A DNA stretch of 64,000 bases from assembly GCF_030409845.1 (NCBI RefSeq), contig NZ_JAUFQQ010000003.1, positions 1,054,001 to 1,118,000 on the forward strand. The letters are read 5' to 3'. The notes under the pieces were generated by a model that did not search any database, was not told where the DNA came from, and was given only the letters and a program-made list of their open reading frames with translations. The DNA is from Flavobacterium branchiarum. Lineage in GTDB: Bacteria; Bacteroidota; Bacteroidia; Flavobacteriales; Flavobacteriaceae. The position numbers and the translations under genes are program-made. Shown in pieces: positions 35,759-43,082 of the stretch (positions within the stretch are counted from its first letter, which is position 1; each line of letters begins with the position of its first letter).

Positions 35759-35929
35759 CATTGTATTTTATAAACGCTAGAGGAAAGTTTAATTTTCATC
35801 TAACTTTGCTAATCTCCATAATTATTCTATTTTTGAAAAATATCAATAATTTAGTTCAAATTTAGTATCGAAATAATTATTAAGTAAGAATTTGCATTAA
35901 TTTTTATAGGTTTTTTTAAGATTTAGTTG

Positions 35930-35937
35930 TAAGTTTG
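35930..35937 (+). promoter_or_regulatory. -7 element in front of the structured RNA
   Basis: TAAGTTTG is an exact TAnnTTTG match. A start about 5-7 nt further on would place the 5' end of the transcript right at the first helix of the RNA at 35942. No clear -33 TTG at the usual spacing. Confidence 0.5.
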
Positions 35938-35941
35938 CTAA

Positions 35942-36078
35942 GCAAAAACATTATACCAAGGAGAAAATCTTAAAAATTTTTAACTTAACATAAACGAACC
36001 CACGTTACGTTGACGGTGCTAGTGATAGCCCTAATCTCATTCCTTGGAATGTTTTTGCACAACCGATCGTGGGTTTCG
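35942..36078 (+). ncRNA. Pseudoknotted structured leader RNA (riboswitch-like or sRNA), class not recognised
   Basis: GCAAAAACATT (35942-35952) plus CCAAGGA (35956-35962) pairs with TCCTTGG (36041-36047) plus AATGTTTTTGC (36048-36058): 18 bp with one 3-nt bulge (ATA). Inside the loop, CGAACCCACG (35995-36004) pairs with CGTGGGTTTCG (36068-36078), which lies beyond the first helix and so makes a pseudoknot. A small hairpin GG-GCTA-GTGA-TAGC-CC (36015-36031) has a GNRA-type tetraloop. The RNA begins at the predicted transcription start and ends 20 nt before the ATG of the next gene. Confidence 0.6.
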
Positions 36079-36098
36079 TGTACCTAATATTTTCAGAG

Positions 36099-36380
36099 AT
36101 GCAAAAAGAAAATCATGAAGTATCAAATCAGGATGTAATTCCATCCATGGTTAATTTCCTATCTAATGTATGGTTAGAAGGAGATTTTAGGGAACAGCCT
36201 TTTTATTTACAGGAAATTTTCGAAATATTACTCGATACAGAGTATGGAAATGACCTCGATTTAAGGCGAAAAATGTTTAGCTGCTTAAGAACCAGCAGAA
36301 ATTTAGCAACAGCTTTATCTCCATTTTCAGATAATGAAATTCATAAAGCTTTTATGGAAAGTGCTTTAAAAGCATCCTAA
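36099..36380 (+). CDS. Small cytosolic protein of unknown function behind the structured leader
   Basis: 93-residue acidic, helical protein without signal or membrane helix (MVNFLSNVWLEGDFREQ, EIFEILLDTEYGNDLDLRRK, ALSPFSDNEIHKAFMESAL). I do not recognise a family. The ATG at 36099 is preferred: an in-frame GTG at 36069 would start translation inside the pseudoknot strand. The structured RNA upstream makes regulated translation or premature termination plausible. A terminator follows 24 nt after the stop, so this is a one-gene transcript. Confidence 0.78.
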   Translation: MQKENHEVSNQDVIPSMVNFLSNVWLEGDFREQPFYLQEIFEILLDTEYGNDLDLRRKMFSCLRTSRNLATALSPFSDNEIHKAFMESALKAS

Positions 36381-36403
36381 ATTTCACTATTTCAATCTAC
36401 ATT

Positions 36404-36433
36404 AAAGCGTCCCGATATCAGGGCGCTTTTTTT
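36404..36433 (+). terminator. Terminator of the 93-aa gene
   Basis: AAAGCG-T-CCC pairs with GGG-CGCTTT, followed by a run of T. Confidence 0.85.
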
Positions 36434-36533
36434 GTTTTAGATGTTTTTTATTACCGTTTTAACTCCTTTCAATAGGATAATATGAGGCTAGTATAACTAT
36501 TGAATGTAATTCATCGTCTTTATTATACTTAAA

Positions 36534-37013
36534 TTAAAATGTTGAATATATCCAATCTACATCATATTTAAGAAAAACATTTCCCTCCGTTTTTTCTATT
36601 ACATATACTTTAAAGTATTTGTGACTTCTAGATATTGGCATTGCATTAGACAAAGGAGTTTTTGTTTTAGTTCCTTTTTGAAACTCACTTATTTTTTTTT
36701 TGAAATATGAATATTCATTATCAGCTAGATTCTTGGGATCTTCTAAATGATATTTTTTGAAATTTTCATGACTTAGGGGCTTAGTTTTATTTGTTTTAGA
36801 ATCAAAAAGAAAAGACTCTCCCTCCATATGGAAATATATTTTAGTACCCTCTTTTATTTTTTTGTCTCCCTTTAATTCATCAAAAAAGACATGTTTAATT
36901 GGTTTATTATAATTTTCATCACCACTATAAAACATATCATAAGAAGTTTTATTTGTTTGTGCTGTTATTACACCAAACACTAAAATCATGAGTATGCTAA
37001 TTTTATTTTTCAT
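36534..37013 (-). CDS. Secreted protein of unknown function
   Basis: 159-residue exported protein (signal peptide to ...GVITAQ), Lys-rich, with no motif I recognise (HVFFDELKGDKKIKEGTKIY, KTPLSNAMPISRSHKYFKVY). It lies at the end of a row of small secreted genes on the minus strand but does not share their signal peptide. AT content and lack of recognisable homology suit an accessory gene. Function unknown. Confidence 0.75.
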   Translation of the reverse strand: MKNKISILMILVFGVITAQTNKTSYDMFYSGDENYNKPIKHVFFDELKGDKKIKEGTKIYFHMEGESFLFDSKTNKTKPLSHENFKKYHLEDPKNLADNEYSYFKKKISEFQKGTKTKTPLSNAMPISRSHKYFKVYVIEKTEGNVFLKYDVDWIYSTF

Positions 37014-37171
37014 TTAATTACAATTTTTGAACCATTATAAAAATCATTCCTAATTAAAATATTTATAGCTAGTTTTTTTAATTTTCAAAATATCAAGATT
37101 TATAATCTTTTCTGAATCTTTTTTTTTATCAATATAGAAACACCAATCCTAAGTAAAATATTGTTCCTTTA

Positions 37172-37570
37172 TTATTCAATCGAAAAAAATGGTTCAACCT
37201 GAATATATTCTGTGTTTTTACCTTTTTTGCGTACTAGAAAAATGACGTATTGATCAAAATATCCTGTAAGTTTATAATCCTGTAGTTTTTCTTTTTTATC
37301 ATAAAAGTTAGACGCTCTGATAAACTTTTTTAAACATAATGTATTTTTGTTTTTTAAATTATTAGTAACGTTTACTTCTTTAAAGAAAAAAGTTCCTTTA
37401 CTGCCACCACTACTATCTTTTAAATAGTAATCCTTAGGTGCTTCAACAAAGTTCAGAATATAGTTACTGTCATATTCGAAAAAAAGAGAGTCTTTTTTTA
37501 TTTGTTGTGCTTTACAACAATAATTTAAAAGCAAGAATAGAACTGCGAATGTTTTTATTGTATTTCTCAT
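37172..37570 (-). CDS. Small secreted or lipoprotein-like protein sharing only its signal with the neighbouring paralogues
   Basis: 132 residues. The first 22 or so (MRNTIKTFAVLFLLLNYCCK, then AQQ) are nearly those of the three paralogues upstream, but the mature part (LFFEYDSNYILNFVEAPKDY, KKEKLQDYKLTGYFDQYVIF) is unrelated. The Cys before KAQQ may be a lipid anchor. It is 5 bp downstream of the first paralogue, so the two are co-transcribed. Function unknown; possibly another partner of the JAB-like lipoprotein at the head of the row. Confidence 0.78.
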   Translation of the reverse strand: MRNTIKTFAVLFLLLNYCCKAQQIKKDSLFFEYDSNYILNFVEAPKDYYLKDSSGGSKGTFFFKEVNVTNNLKNKNTLCLKKFIRASNFYDKKEKLQDYKLTGYFDQYVIFLVRKKGKNTEYIQVEPFFSIE

Positions 37571-37575
37571 AATCT

Positions 37576-37989
37576 TTAATCTTTACCAATAACTTTGATA
37601 CGAATTACAGTAAGATTTCCATATTTTTCAACATCTTCTTTTGTCCATTGATATTCTTTTCCTTTTGGCCTTTTATCAAAATTCCAGTCTAAAGGTTCTT
37701 TCACATATACATACAGTCCTAATGTTTTTTCGTCTATTGATTTTCGACTCAATTCTTCACGGGTTATGAATCTAAAAGAAAAATAAGATGGGTAATCAAC
37801 TGTACCTAAGATAAATTTTATTTCAGGCTTTATTTGTGCTAACAAATTTTTCAATGGTTTATTAAGGAATTGCTGCTCATTTTCCTTTAATTTATATGCC
37901 TCGTTAGGAGTTTGAACCATTTGTTGTGCTTTACAACCATAACTTAGAAGTAAGAATAGAATTGCGAATGTTTCTATTGTGTTTTTCAT
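37576..37989 (-). CDS. Small secreted paralogue 3 of a tandem family
   Basis: 137 residues: signal/lipobox-like start (...LLLSYGCKAQQ), then QQFLNKPLKNLLAQIKPEIK, YPSYFSFRFITREEL and the family block LDWNFDKRPKGKEYQW, ending GNLTVIRIKVIGKD. It is closely similar along its whole length to the genes at 38075 and 38502. No known domain. The family seems to be expanded by tandem duplication downstream of a JAB-like lipoprotein gene. Confidence 0.82.
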   Translation of the reverse strand: MKNTIETFAILFLLLSYGCKAQQMVQTPNEAYKLKENEQQFLNKPLKNLLAQIKPEIKFILGTVDYPSYFSFRFITREELSRKSIDEKTLGLYVYVKEPLDWNFDKRPKGKEYQWTKEDVEKYGNLTVIRIKVIGKD

Positions 37990-38074
37990 TTGTAAACAAA
38001 AGTTTTTTTAAATACATTTAGACTCCCCAAATCTATAGAACTTGAGGATTTTAAATATTTAAAGCGCTAGTTAT

Positions 38075-38485
38075 TTATTCTTTACCACCGACCCTAATTC
38101 GAGTTACAGTTAAATTACCATACTTTTCTAGATCTTCTTCTGTCCATTGGTATTCTTTTCCTTTAGGTCTTTTATCGAAATTCCAGTCTAAAGGCTCTTT
38201 TACATATACGTATAATCTTAAAGTACTTCCATCTGGTTTTTTATTTAATTCTTCACGACTTATAAAGTAGAAAGAAAAATAAGAAGGATAATCTACGGTG
38301 CCTATAACAAGTTTTATTTCTGGTTTTATTTCTTTCAACAAGTCTTTTAAAGGTTTGTTGAGAAACAGCTGTTCATTTATCTTTAATTTATATATGTCGT
38401 TAGGTATTTGTACCATTTGTTGTGCTTTACAACCATAACTTAGAAGTAAGAATAGAATTGCGAATGTTTTTATTGTGTTTTTCAT
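38075..38485 (-). CDS. Small secreted paralogue 2 of a tandem family
   Basis: 136 residues with the shared signal (...LLLSYGCKAQQ), NKPLKDLLKEIKPEIK, VDYPSYFSFYFISREEL and LDWNFDKRPKGKEYQW. It differs from the others mainly in the central charged segment (KKPDGSTLRLYV) and at the C-terminus (TRIRVGGKE). Function unknown. It lies 16 bp downstream of paralogue 1. Confidence 0.82.
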   Translation of the reverse strand: MKNTIKTFAILFLLLSYGCKAQQMVQIPNDIYKLKINEQLFLNKPLKDLLKEIKPEIKLVIGTVDYPSYFSFYFISREELNKKPDGSTLRLYVYVKEPLDWNFDKRPKGKEYQWTEEDLEKYGNLTVTRIRVGGKE

Positions 38486-38501
38486 TTATAAATAAAGTTT
38501 T

Positions 38502-38924
38502 TTAATCTTCTATCCTTTCAATAACTTTGATTCTAACTACAGTAAAGTTGCCATATTTTTCGAGGTCTTCTTTTGTCCATATAAATTCTTTTTCTTTTGG
38601 TCTTGTACCATTATTCCATTCTTTAATATCTTCCTTTACATATACATATAAACCAATAAGCTTTCTTCCTTTTGCTTTTTGTTTTAGTTCTTCTGAGCTT
38701 ATAAACCTAAAAGAAAAATAGGAAGGTATTTCTAGTGTGCCAAAAGCCATTTTTATTTCAGGCTTTATTTGTGCTAACAAATTTTTCAATGGTTTATTAA
38801 GAAATTGTTTTTCATTTATTTTCAATTTAATTGCATCGTTAGGTGTTTGTACCATTTGCTGCGCTTTGCAACTGTAGGTTATAAGTAAAAATAAAATTGC
38901 AAATGTTTTTATTGTGTTTTTCAT
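38502..38924 (-). CDS. Small secreted paralogue 1 of a tandem family
   Basis: 140 residues with the shared signal (...LLITYSCKAQQ) and NKPLKNLLAQIKPEIK. It is the most divergent of the three full paralogues: EIKEWNNGTRPKEKEFIW replaces the LDWNFDKRPKGKEYQW block. It lies 18 bp downstream of the JAB-like lipoprotein gene and is therefore the nearest candidate partner of that protein. Function unknown. Confidence 0.82.
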   Translation of the reverse strand: MKNTIKTFAILFLLITYSCKAQQMVQTPNDAIKLKINEKQFLNKPLKNLLAQIKPEIKMAFGTLEIPSYFSFRFISSEELKQKAKGRKLIGLYVYVKEDIKEWNNGTRPKEKEFIWTKEDLEKYGNFTVVRIKVIERIED

Positions 38925-38942
38925 GATTTTTAAATTTATTTA

Positions 38943-40352
38943 TTAATTACAAGGAATGGCAGTATAACTTGAAGTGCCATTTGATAGTTTCGTTTCTTTG
39001 TTTTTTATTGGGTTAAATTGCCCATTAGAATCTTGTTTCATTAAGATTATGCCTGAATTTAATTGGTCTAAAATGTAAGCTATCGCATTAGTCTTCCCTA
39101 GGGTACTTGATCCCATATCATTTACTAATTCTTGTAATTTATCAAAAATTACATTAGGAAATTCAGGGGGATAAATAGGGGATATATCTGCAGGATAAGC
39201 TACTGTAAATGCTTTAGCAGCATCTAAATCTGTAACGACAATCGCATAAGTTTCTCCACCCGTTATAATATACGAAGTTTTAAAGTTACTATTATTTGTA
39301 TTTAATGTTACAGCAGCATATATATCTCCTGTAGATAATGGTGAGCTATTGGGATGATTATGAATAGCTGCAAAAGCGCCTGACCAATTTGTGTTTACTT
39401 TTACAGCACTGTTTCCTCCGTTATTCATAGGTGCTTGGGTTATATTACCCTGGGCATCTTTACCTAGAGTAATACTATGTTCAAGTCCATCTGTACTAGC
39501 CTCAACAATGTTGCTTTTAGCAGATAGATAAGCAGGGCTTTTTGCATTCGTTGTTGTAGTTTTGGCTGTATTGCAAGGGTTTTCAGTATTCCCGATTGAA
39601 CTTGAACCACCACCACCGCCACCACGAGGAGGATTTGTATATTCAGACGGATTAGTCACACCACCATATGAGGGGCCTCGAGGGATATAGGTCATAGGAG
39701 GAAACGTTGGTGGTGATGATGGAGACGTAATTACAACATCTCTAAGCGGTATAGCAGGAGAACTACTACTTCCTCCTCCTCCTTTGGGCTCTTCTTCATC
39801 AAGACAAAGAGAACAAGGGCTGGCTACCATTTTGCTTTGTTCATTGTAACTGGCAGATGATACCATTGCTACTATTCCTTCTTGAACAACTTTATTGTTC
39901 TCAAATTGAGCCGCTTTTATAAAACCATTTTTCAAATCCCAAGAGCTAATGTATCCATTAAAATCGCCACCATCTATTGATTGACTACTATTTTTTGAGT
40001 TTTTATCGGGAAATATCTCAAAGATTAATGCTTCATAATTATTTTCACTTATCTTATAAAGATACAAATTTTGTTTCCAAATTTCTGATGAATTTCTTTT
40101 GCGTTCAACGATAGGAACAATAATGGTTTCAGTCCCATCTTCTGAGGTTGTTATTTTGGCTTGACTCCAATTGTATTCTAAATTTTGAAATAGATCAAAA
40201 TTTGGGCTTTCAGCTTCGTACTTTTCAAACCAAGTTTGAACATCTAAGGTTTGACTTGATACAGTTTCTTCAGTGCTACAGGAGCAAACAAAAGTAAAAA
40301 GAACAAGAAAAGACAAGCAATAATTTAAAATTTTATAAGTATTTTTTCTCAT
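38943..40352 (-). CDS. Lipoprotein with C-terminal JAB/MPN-like metallopeptidase motif
   Basis: 469-residue lipoprotein (FVCSC, lipid Cys probably 25). Residues 30-185 form an unknown domain ending in a CSLC pair. A Gly/Ser/Pro linker (190-255) has two poly-Gly runs and PPTFPPMTYIPRG. The C-terminal domain (about 260-469) carries AAIHNHPNSSPLSTGDIYAA, in which His331, His333, Ser340 and Asp343 fit the zinc pattern HxH...SxxD of JAB/MPN domains. Such domains occur as hydrolase ends of bacterial polymorphic proteins. Downstream are three paralogous small secreted genes and one sharing their signal, so they may form a set. An effector/immunity reading is inference. Confidence 0.85.
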   Translation of the reverse strand: MRKNTYKILNYCLSFLVLFTFVCSCSTEETVSSQTLDVQTWFEKYEAESPNFDLFQNLEYNWSQAKITTSEDGTETIIVPIVERKRNSSEIWKQNLYLYKISENNYEALIFEIFPDKNSKNSSQSIDGGDFNGYISSWDLKNGFIKAAQFENNKVVQEGIVAMVSSASYNEQSKMVASPCSLCLDEEEPKGGGGSSSSPAIPLRDVVITSPSSPPTFPPMTYIPRGPSYGGVTNPSEYTNPPRGGGGGGSSSIGNTENPCNTAKTTTTNAKSPAYLSAKSNIVEASTDGLEHSITLGKDAQGNITQAPMNNGGNSAVKVNTNWSGAFAAIHNHPNSSPLSTGDIYAAVTLNTNNSNFKTSYIITGGETYAIVVTDLDAAKAFTVAYPADISPIYPPEFPNVIFDKLQELVNDMGSSTLGKTNAIAYILDQLNSGIILMKQDSNGQFNPIKNKETKLSNGTSSYTAIPCN

Positions 40353-40425
40353 ATTGTTGATTTTGAGATAACAATGTAAGAATTTTAATTTAATTAAATG
40401 AAAAATTTATTAAAAAAAAGATCTA

Positions 40426-40470
40426 CGCAAGATAATTGCGTACTTTAATTTGAATATTTGCTTAAGAAAT
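40426..40470 (+). promoter_or_regulatory. Upstream element of the tRNA-like locus shared with rtcB
   Basis: CGCAA-N5-TTGCG (40426-40440), then ATTTGAATATTTGCT (40448-40462) and AAGAAAT, aligned without gaps to 32546-32590 (38/45 identical). It lies 115 nt before the tRNA-like RNA, in the 434-nt gap between the JAB-like lipoprotein gene and the RING/TerD gene. Confidence 0.75.
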
Positions 40471-40508
40471 TAAAGACACGTTCTTTTAAATAAAATAATG
40501 GAATAATC

Positions 40509-40530
40509 AGGTCAAGTTTAAGTTACTTCA
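40509..40530 (+). repeat. 22-nt direct repeat, copy 1 (before the tRNA-like RNA)
   Basis: Begins AGGTCAAG and ends TTACTTCA; 19 of 22 positions match copy 2 inside the tRNA-like RNA, and 17 of 22 match copy 3. Confidence 0.65.
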
Positions 40531-40584
40531 ATAACCATCAAGATATACTTAAACAATTACCGATTAATACATTTATAATAAAAT

Positions 40585-40701
40585 GGGGCAGTAGCTCAGC
40601 GGTTAGAGCAGGTTAGTTTTGAAATTACCTAAAAGGTCAATCTTAACTTACTTCACGCTTTTGTAACGCCCAGGTCGTGGGTTCGATTCCCACCTGCTCC
40701 A
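40585..40701 (+). tRNA. tRNA-like gene with an expanded anticodon region (nominal anticodon TGT, uncertain)
   Basis: Acceptor GGGGCAG (40585-40591) pairs with CTGCTCC (40694-40700, one G.U). D-arm GCTC/GAGC, variable region AGGTC and T-arm GTGGG-TTCGATT-CCCAC are complete. CCA is not encoded. The anticodon region 40611-40671 is 61 nt instead of 17. Its 3' part, TTTGTAA followed by CGCCC, looks like a Thr(TGT) loop and 3' stem, but the matching GGGCG is absent. Alternatively GTTA (40612-40615) pairs with TAAC (40664-40667) and closes a 48-nt loop. That loop contains a small hairpin ACCT-AAA-AGGT (40627-40637) and a copy of the 22-nt repeat. It could be an intron-bearing tRNA, a tRNA-like regulatory RNA, or a decayed tRNA. 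Confidence 0.65.
40634..40655 (+). repeat. 22-nt direct repeat, copy 2 (inside the anticodon region)
   Basis: Begins AGGTCAAT and ends TTACTTCA. Its first four bases pair with ACCT at 40627-40630. Confidence 0.65.
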
Positions 40702-40709
40702 CAAAATTA

Positions 40710-40731
40710 AGGTCAAGTGTTTCTTATTTCA
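40710..40731 (+). repeat. 22-nt direct repeat, copy 3 (after the tRNA-like RNA)
   Basis: Begins AGGTCAAGT and ends TTATTTCA, 8 nt after the end of the tRNA body; 17 of 22 positions match copy 1. Confidence 0.5.
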
Positions 40732-40786
40732 AAACCCTTTTAGATAGAACCAGAAACACAATTATCTAATTATTAAATATCAAAAA

Positions 40787-43027
40787 ATGAAAACAAAAAC
40801 ACTATTACAAATCAGTTTACGCCAAAATGCAATTTATATTCCTAAAGATGTAGTGGTAGGTGATTCTAAAACTTTGTCTGAGTCAACAGCAATGTTGGTA
40901 GCTAATGTTTTAAAGTTAGGATTTACTTTTTCGGAAGAATTATTACAAGAATTAAATAATGTTACTCCAACTTATAAAGTTACTATTTTATCGACTTTAC
41001 AATCGGTTTTGGGTACAGATAAAAACTGGACACCATTGGTAAAAAAATGGGATGTTCCTACAGGAGAATCTATTGTAGATCATATTGCTACGTTGTTTGC
41101 CAATATTTTTAAGTCTAGTAAAGGAGTTACTTTGCAATGTGGTCATGTTATTCCTAATGGTACTTTTCCGTTAGAGCGCTATAATGGTTGCCCTTTTTGT
41201 GGAACTCCATTTGAGTTTGGTGAGATTGAAAAGTTCGGACAAGGAAGTAAATTAAAGGTTTTAGAATTATGGTCGGAAAAAGAATTGAATGATTTTTTTG
41301 TTTCGCTATTAACATCTAAAACAGCTTTAGATGCTACTCAGGTAGAAAGTCTAAAAGGATTGATTACTTATTTATCATTGCCAGAAGTTGCTATTGCTAT
41401 GAAAGAAACTTTAATGCTTGTTATTGATGCATTAATTGAAGAAGACCAAGCCGATAAAGCAGCACAATATTTTAAATCGCCAACGGATATTTTGAGATAT
41501 TTATGGTACAAGAAAACCAATTTATTACAAATTGTAGATCCAAAGACTATTGTACAAAGAGCTGAAAAAAATAATCAGCATTTGGTTAATCATTTGGATA
41601 ATAGTGCCAAATCTAAGCTTACTGCCAAAGAGAGTTTGAAACTTAAATATTCTAGAAAAGAAGGTATGATGGTGGCTAATTGGTTGAATACTCTAGAAAT
41701 GAGTACCGAAGTTGCTTGTGAAATCATGCATCCGAAAAGAGGAATGTGGATTCGTTTTATACGAGCATTGCGTTTGGCAGAATATAGTAAAAGAAAAGGT
41801 TTCGAAAAATTAGCGGTTCTATTGGATGTTTTTTATAACCAAACGTACGAAGTATGGCAAGGGAATCTGAATCATTTTCGTTTGAAATTAGATGCAGATA
41901 AAACTTTTGCTTTGCTAAAACAGCGACCAGGATTATTTGCTCGTTCTTTATTTTCGAATATGCTTTGGTTTGGAGCTGATGAAACGATTACACATTTTAA
42001 TGAAATCATTGATAAAGTACCATCACGTTTGGTTTTTACATTGAATATGTATGCTCAGAATTATTTTGACCCAAGCATCCAAAGAAGTGTGAAACCATTA
42101 GGAGGTACTTCTAAAAGAATTGAGCCAAATCGTTTATTGTCATTATATACTGCGGAACAATTGGATGCTATGAAAAAGCAAATCGAAGAGGTGTGTATTT
42201 TAGCGATGAAGAAAAGATTTGCTTCTATTGCTAATACTAATAAAACAATTTATATCGATCCGCAATTGTTTAATATTCCTGTTGCAATAGGGGATAGAAG
42301 CGAAACGGTTCAGGATTTACCAGTTGCTTTAATGGGAACTCGTTTTCCGATTGAAGGTAACGAAGTGCGATTGTTTATGCAATGGGGGAAAGATTTGCCT
42401 GCACAACATTTGGATATGGATTTAAGCTGTCATATTGCCTATCAAAATAGTGCGGATATATGCTCTTTTAGCCGATTAGAAACCGTAGGGTGTAAACATA
42501 GTGGAGATATCAGAAGTATTCCGAACAAAATAGGAACTGCTGAATATATCAACATAGATATTAATGAATTGGCGAAAGCAAATGCTAAGTTTGTAACCTT
42601 TACATGCAACGCATATAGTAATGGGAATATAAGTCCGAATTTAATTGTAGGTTGGATGAATAGTAAGCATCCTATGAAAATATCCGAAAGTACAGGAGTT
42701 GCTTATGATCCATCTTGCGTAGATCATCAAGTGAGAGTGACGCAAAATGCTGCAAAAGGATTAGTTTTTGGAGTTTTGGATGTGGCCAAAAAAGAAATTA
42801 TTTGGTTAGAAATGACCTTTGGAGGACAAGTAGTTCAAGGATTAGATTACAAAGGAGTAAAAGCCTTATTGTCTAAATTGAGTAGTAAATTAAATATAGG
42901 TAATTTGTTAGTTCTTAAAGCGGAAGCGCAAGGTTTAGAAATTGTAGAAACAACAGATGCTGATGAGGTTTATGATGCACAATGGGCTATTAATTCGGCA
43001 GCAGTTACCCAATTATTAATAGATTAA
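40787..43027 (+). CDS. Large RING-like zinc-finger protein with a TerD-like C-terminal domain
   Basis: 746 residues. Residues 115-142 hold a RING-like finger, CGHVIPNGTFPLERYNGCPF followed by CG (Cys118, His120, Cys135, Cys138). Residues 180-480 are alpha-helical and repeat-like (MHPKRGMWIRFIRALRLAEY). The C-terminal part (about 510-690) resembles TerD: MDLSCHIAYQN, CKHSGDIRSIPNKIGTAEYI, then FTCNAYSNGNISPNLIVGWM. This architecture fits what is annotated as the MXAN_6230/SCO0854 RING family. It lies 85 bp after the tRNA-like RNA with no terminator between, under the rtcB-like upstream element. It probably acts with the RNA in a stress response (inference). Confidence 0.88.
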   Translation: MKTKTLLQISLRQNAIYIPKDVVVGDSKTLSESTAMLVANVLKLGFTFSEELLQELNNVTPTYKVTILSTLQSVLGTDKNWTPLVKKWDVPTGESIVDHIATLFANIFKSSKGVTLQCGHVIPNGTFPLERYNGCPFCGTPFEFGEIEKFGQGSKLKVLELWSEKELNDFFVSLLTSKTALDATQVESLKGLITYLSLPEVAIAMKETLMLVIDALIEEDQADKAAQYFKSPTDILRYLWYKKTNLLQIVDPKTIVQRAEKNNQHLVNHLDNSAKSKLTAKESLKLKYSRKEGMMVANWLNTLEMSTEVACEIMHPKRGMWIRFIRALRLAEYSKRKGFEKLAVLLDVFYNQTYEVWQGNLNHFRLKLDADKTFALLKQRPGLFARSLFSNMLWFGADETITHFNEIIDKVPSRLVFTLNMYAQNYFDPSIQRSVKPLGGTSKRIEPNRLLSLYTAEQLDAMKKQIEEVCILAMKKRFASIANTNKTIYIDPQLFNIPVAIGDRSETVQDLPVALMGTRFPIEGNEVRLFMQWGKDLPAQHLDMDLSCHIAYQNSADICSFSRLETVGCKHSGDIRSIPNKIGTAEYINIDINELAKANAKFVTFTCNAYSNGNISPNLIVGWMNSKHPMKISESTGVAYDPSCVDHQVRVTQNAAKGLVFGVLDVAKKEIIWLEMTFGGQVVQGLDYKGVKALLSKLSSKLNIGNLLVLKAEAQGLEIVETTDADEVYDAQWAINSAAVTQLLID

Positions 43028-43032
43028 AAGAT

Positions 43033-43063
43033 AAAACCACGAATATCTAGTTCGTGGTTTTTC
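43033..43063 (+). terminator. Terminator of the RING/TerD gene
   Basis: AAAACCACGAA pairs with TTCGTGGTTTT around a 8-nt loop, followed by T-rich sequence. Confidence 0.85.
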
Positions 43064-43082
43064 GTTTATTTATAATCGAAGT

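Noticed and set aside
40585..40701. Group I or group II intron in the tRNA-like gene
   Set aside because: The extra sequence is only about 44 nt, far too short for a self-splicing intron.
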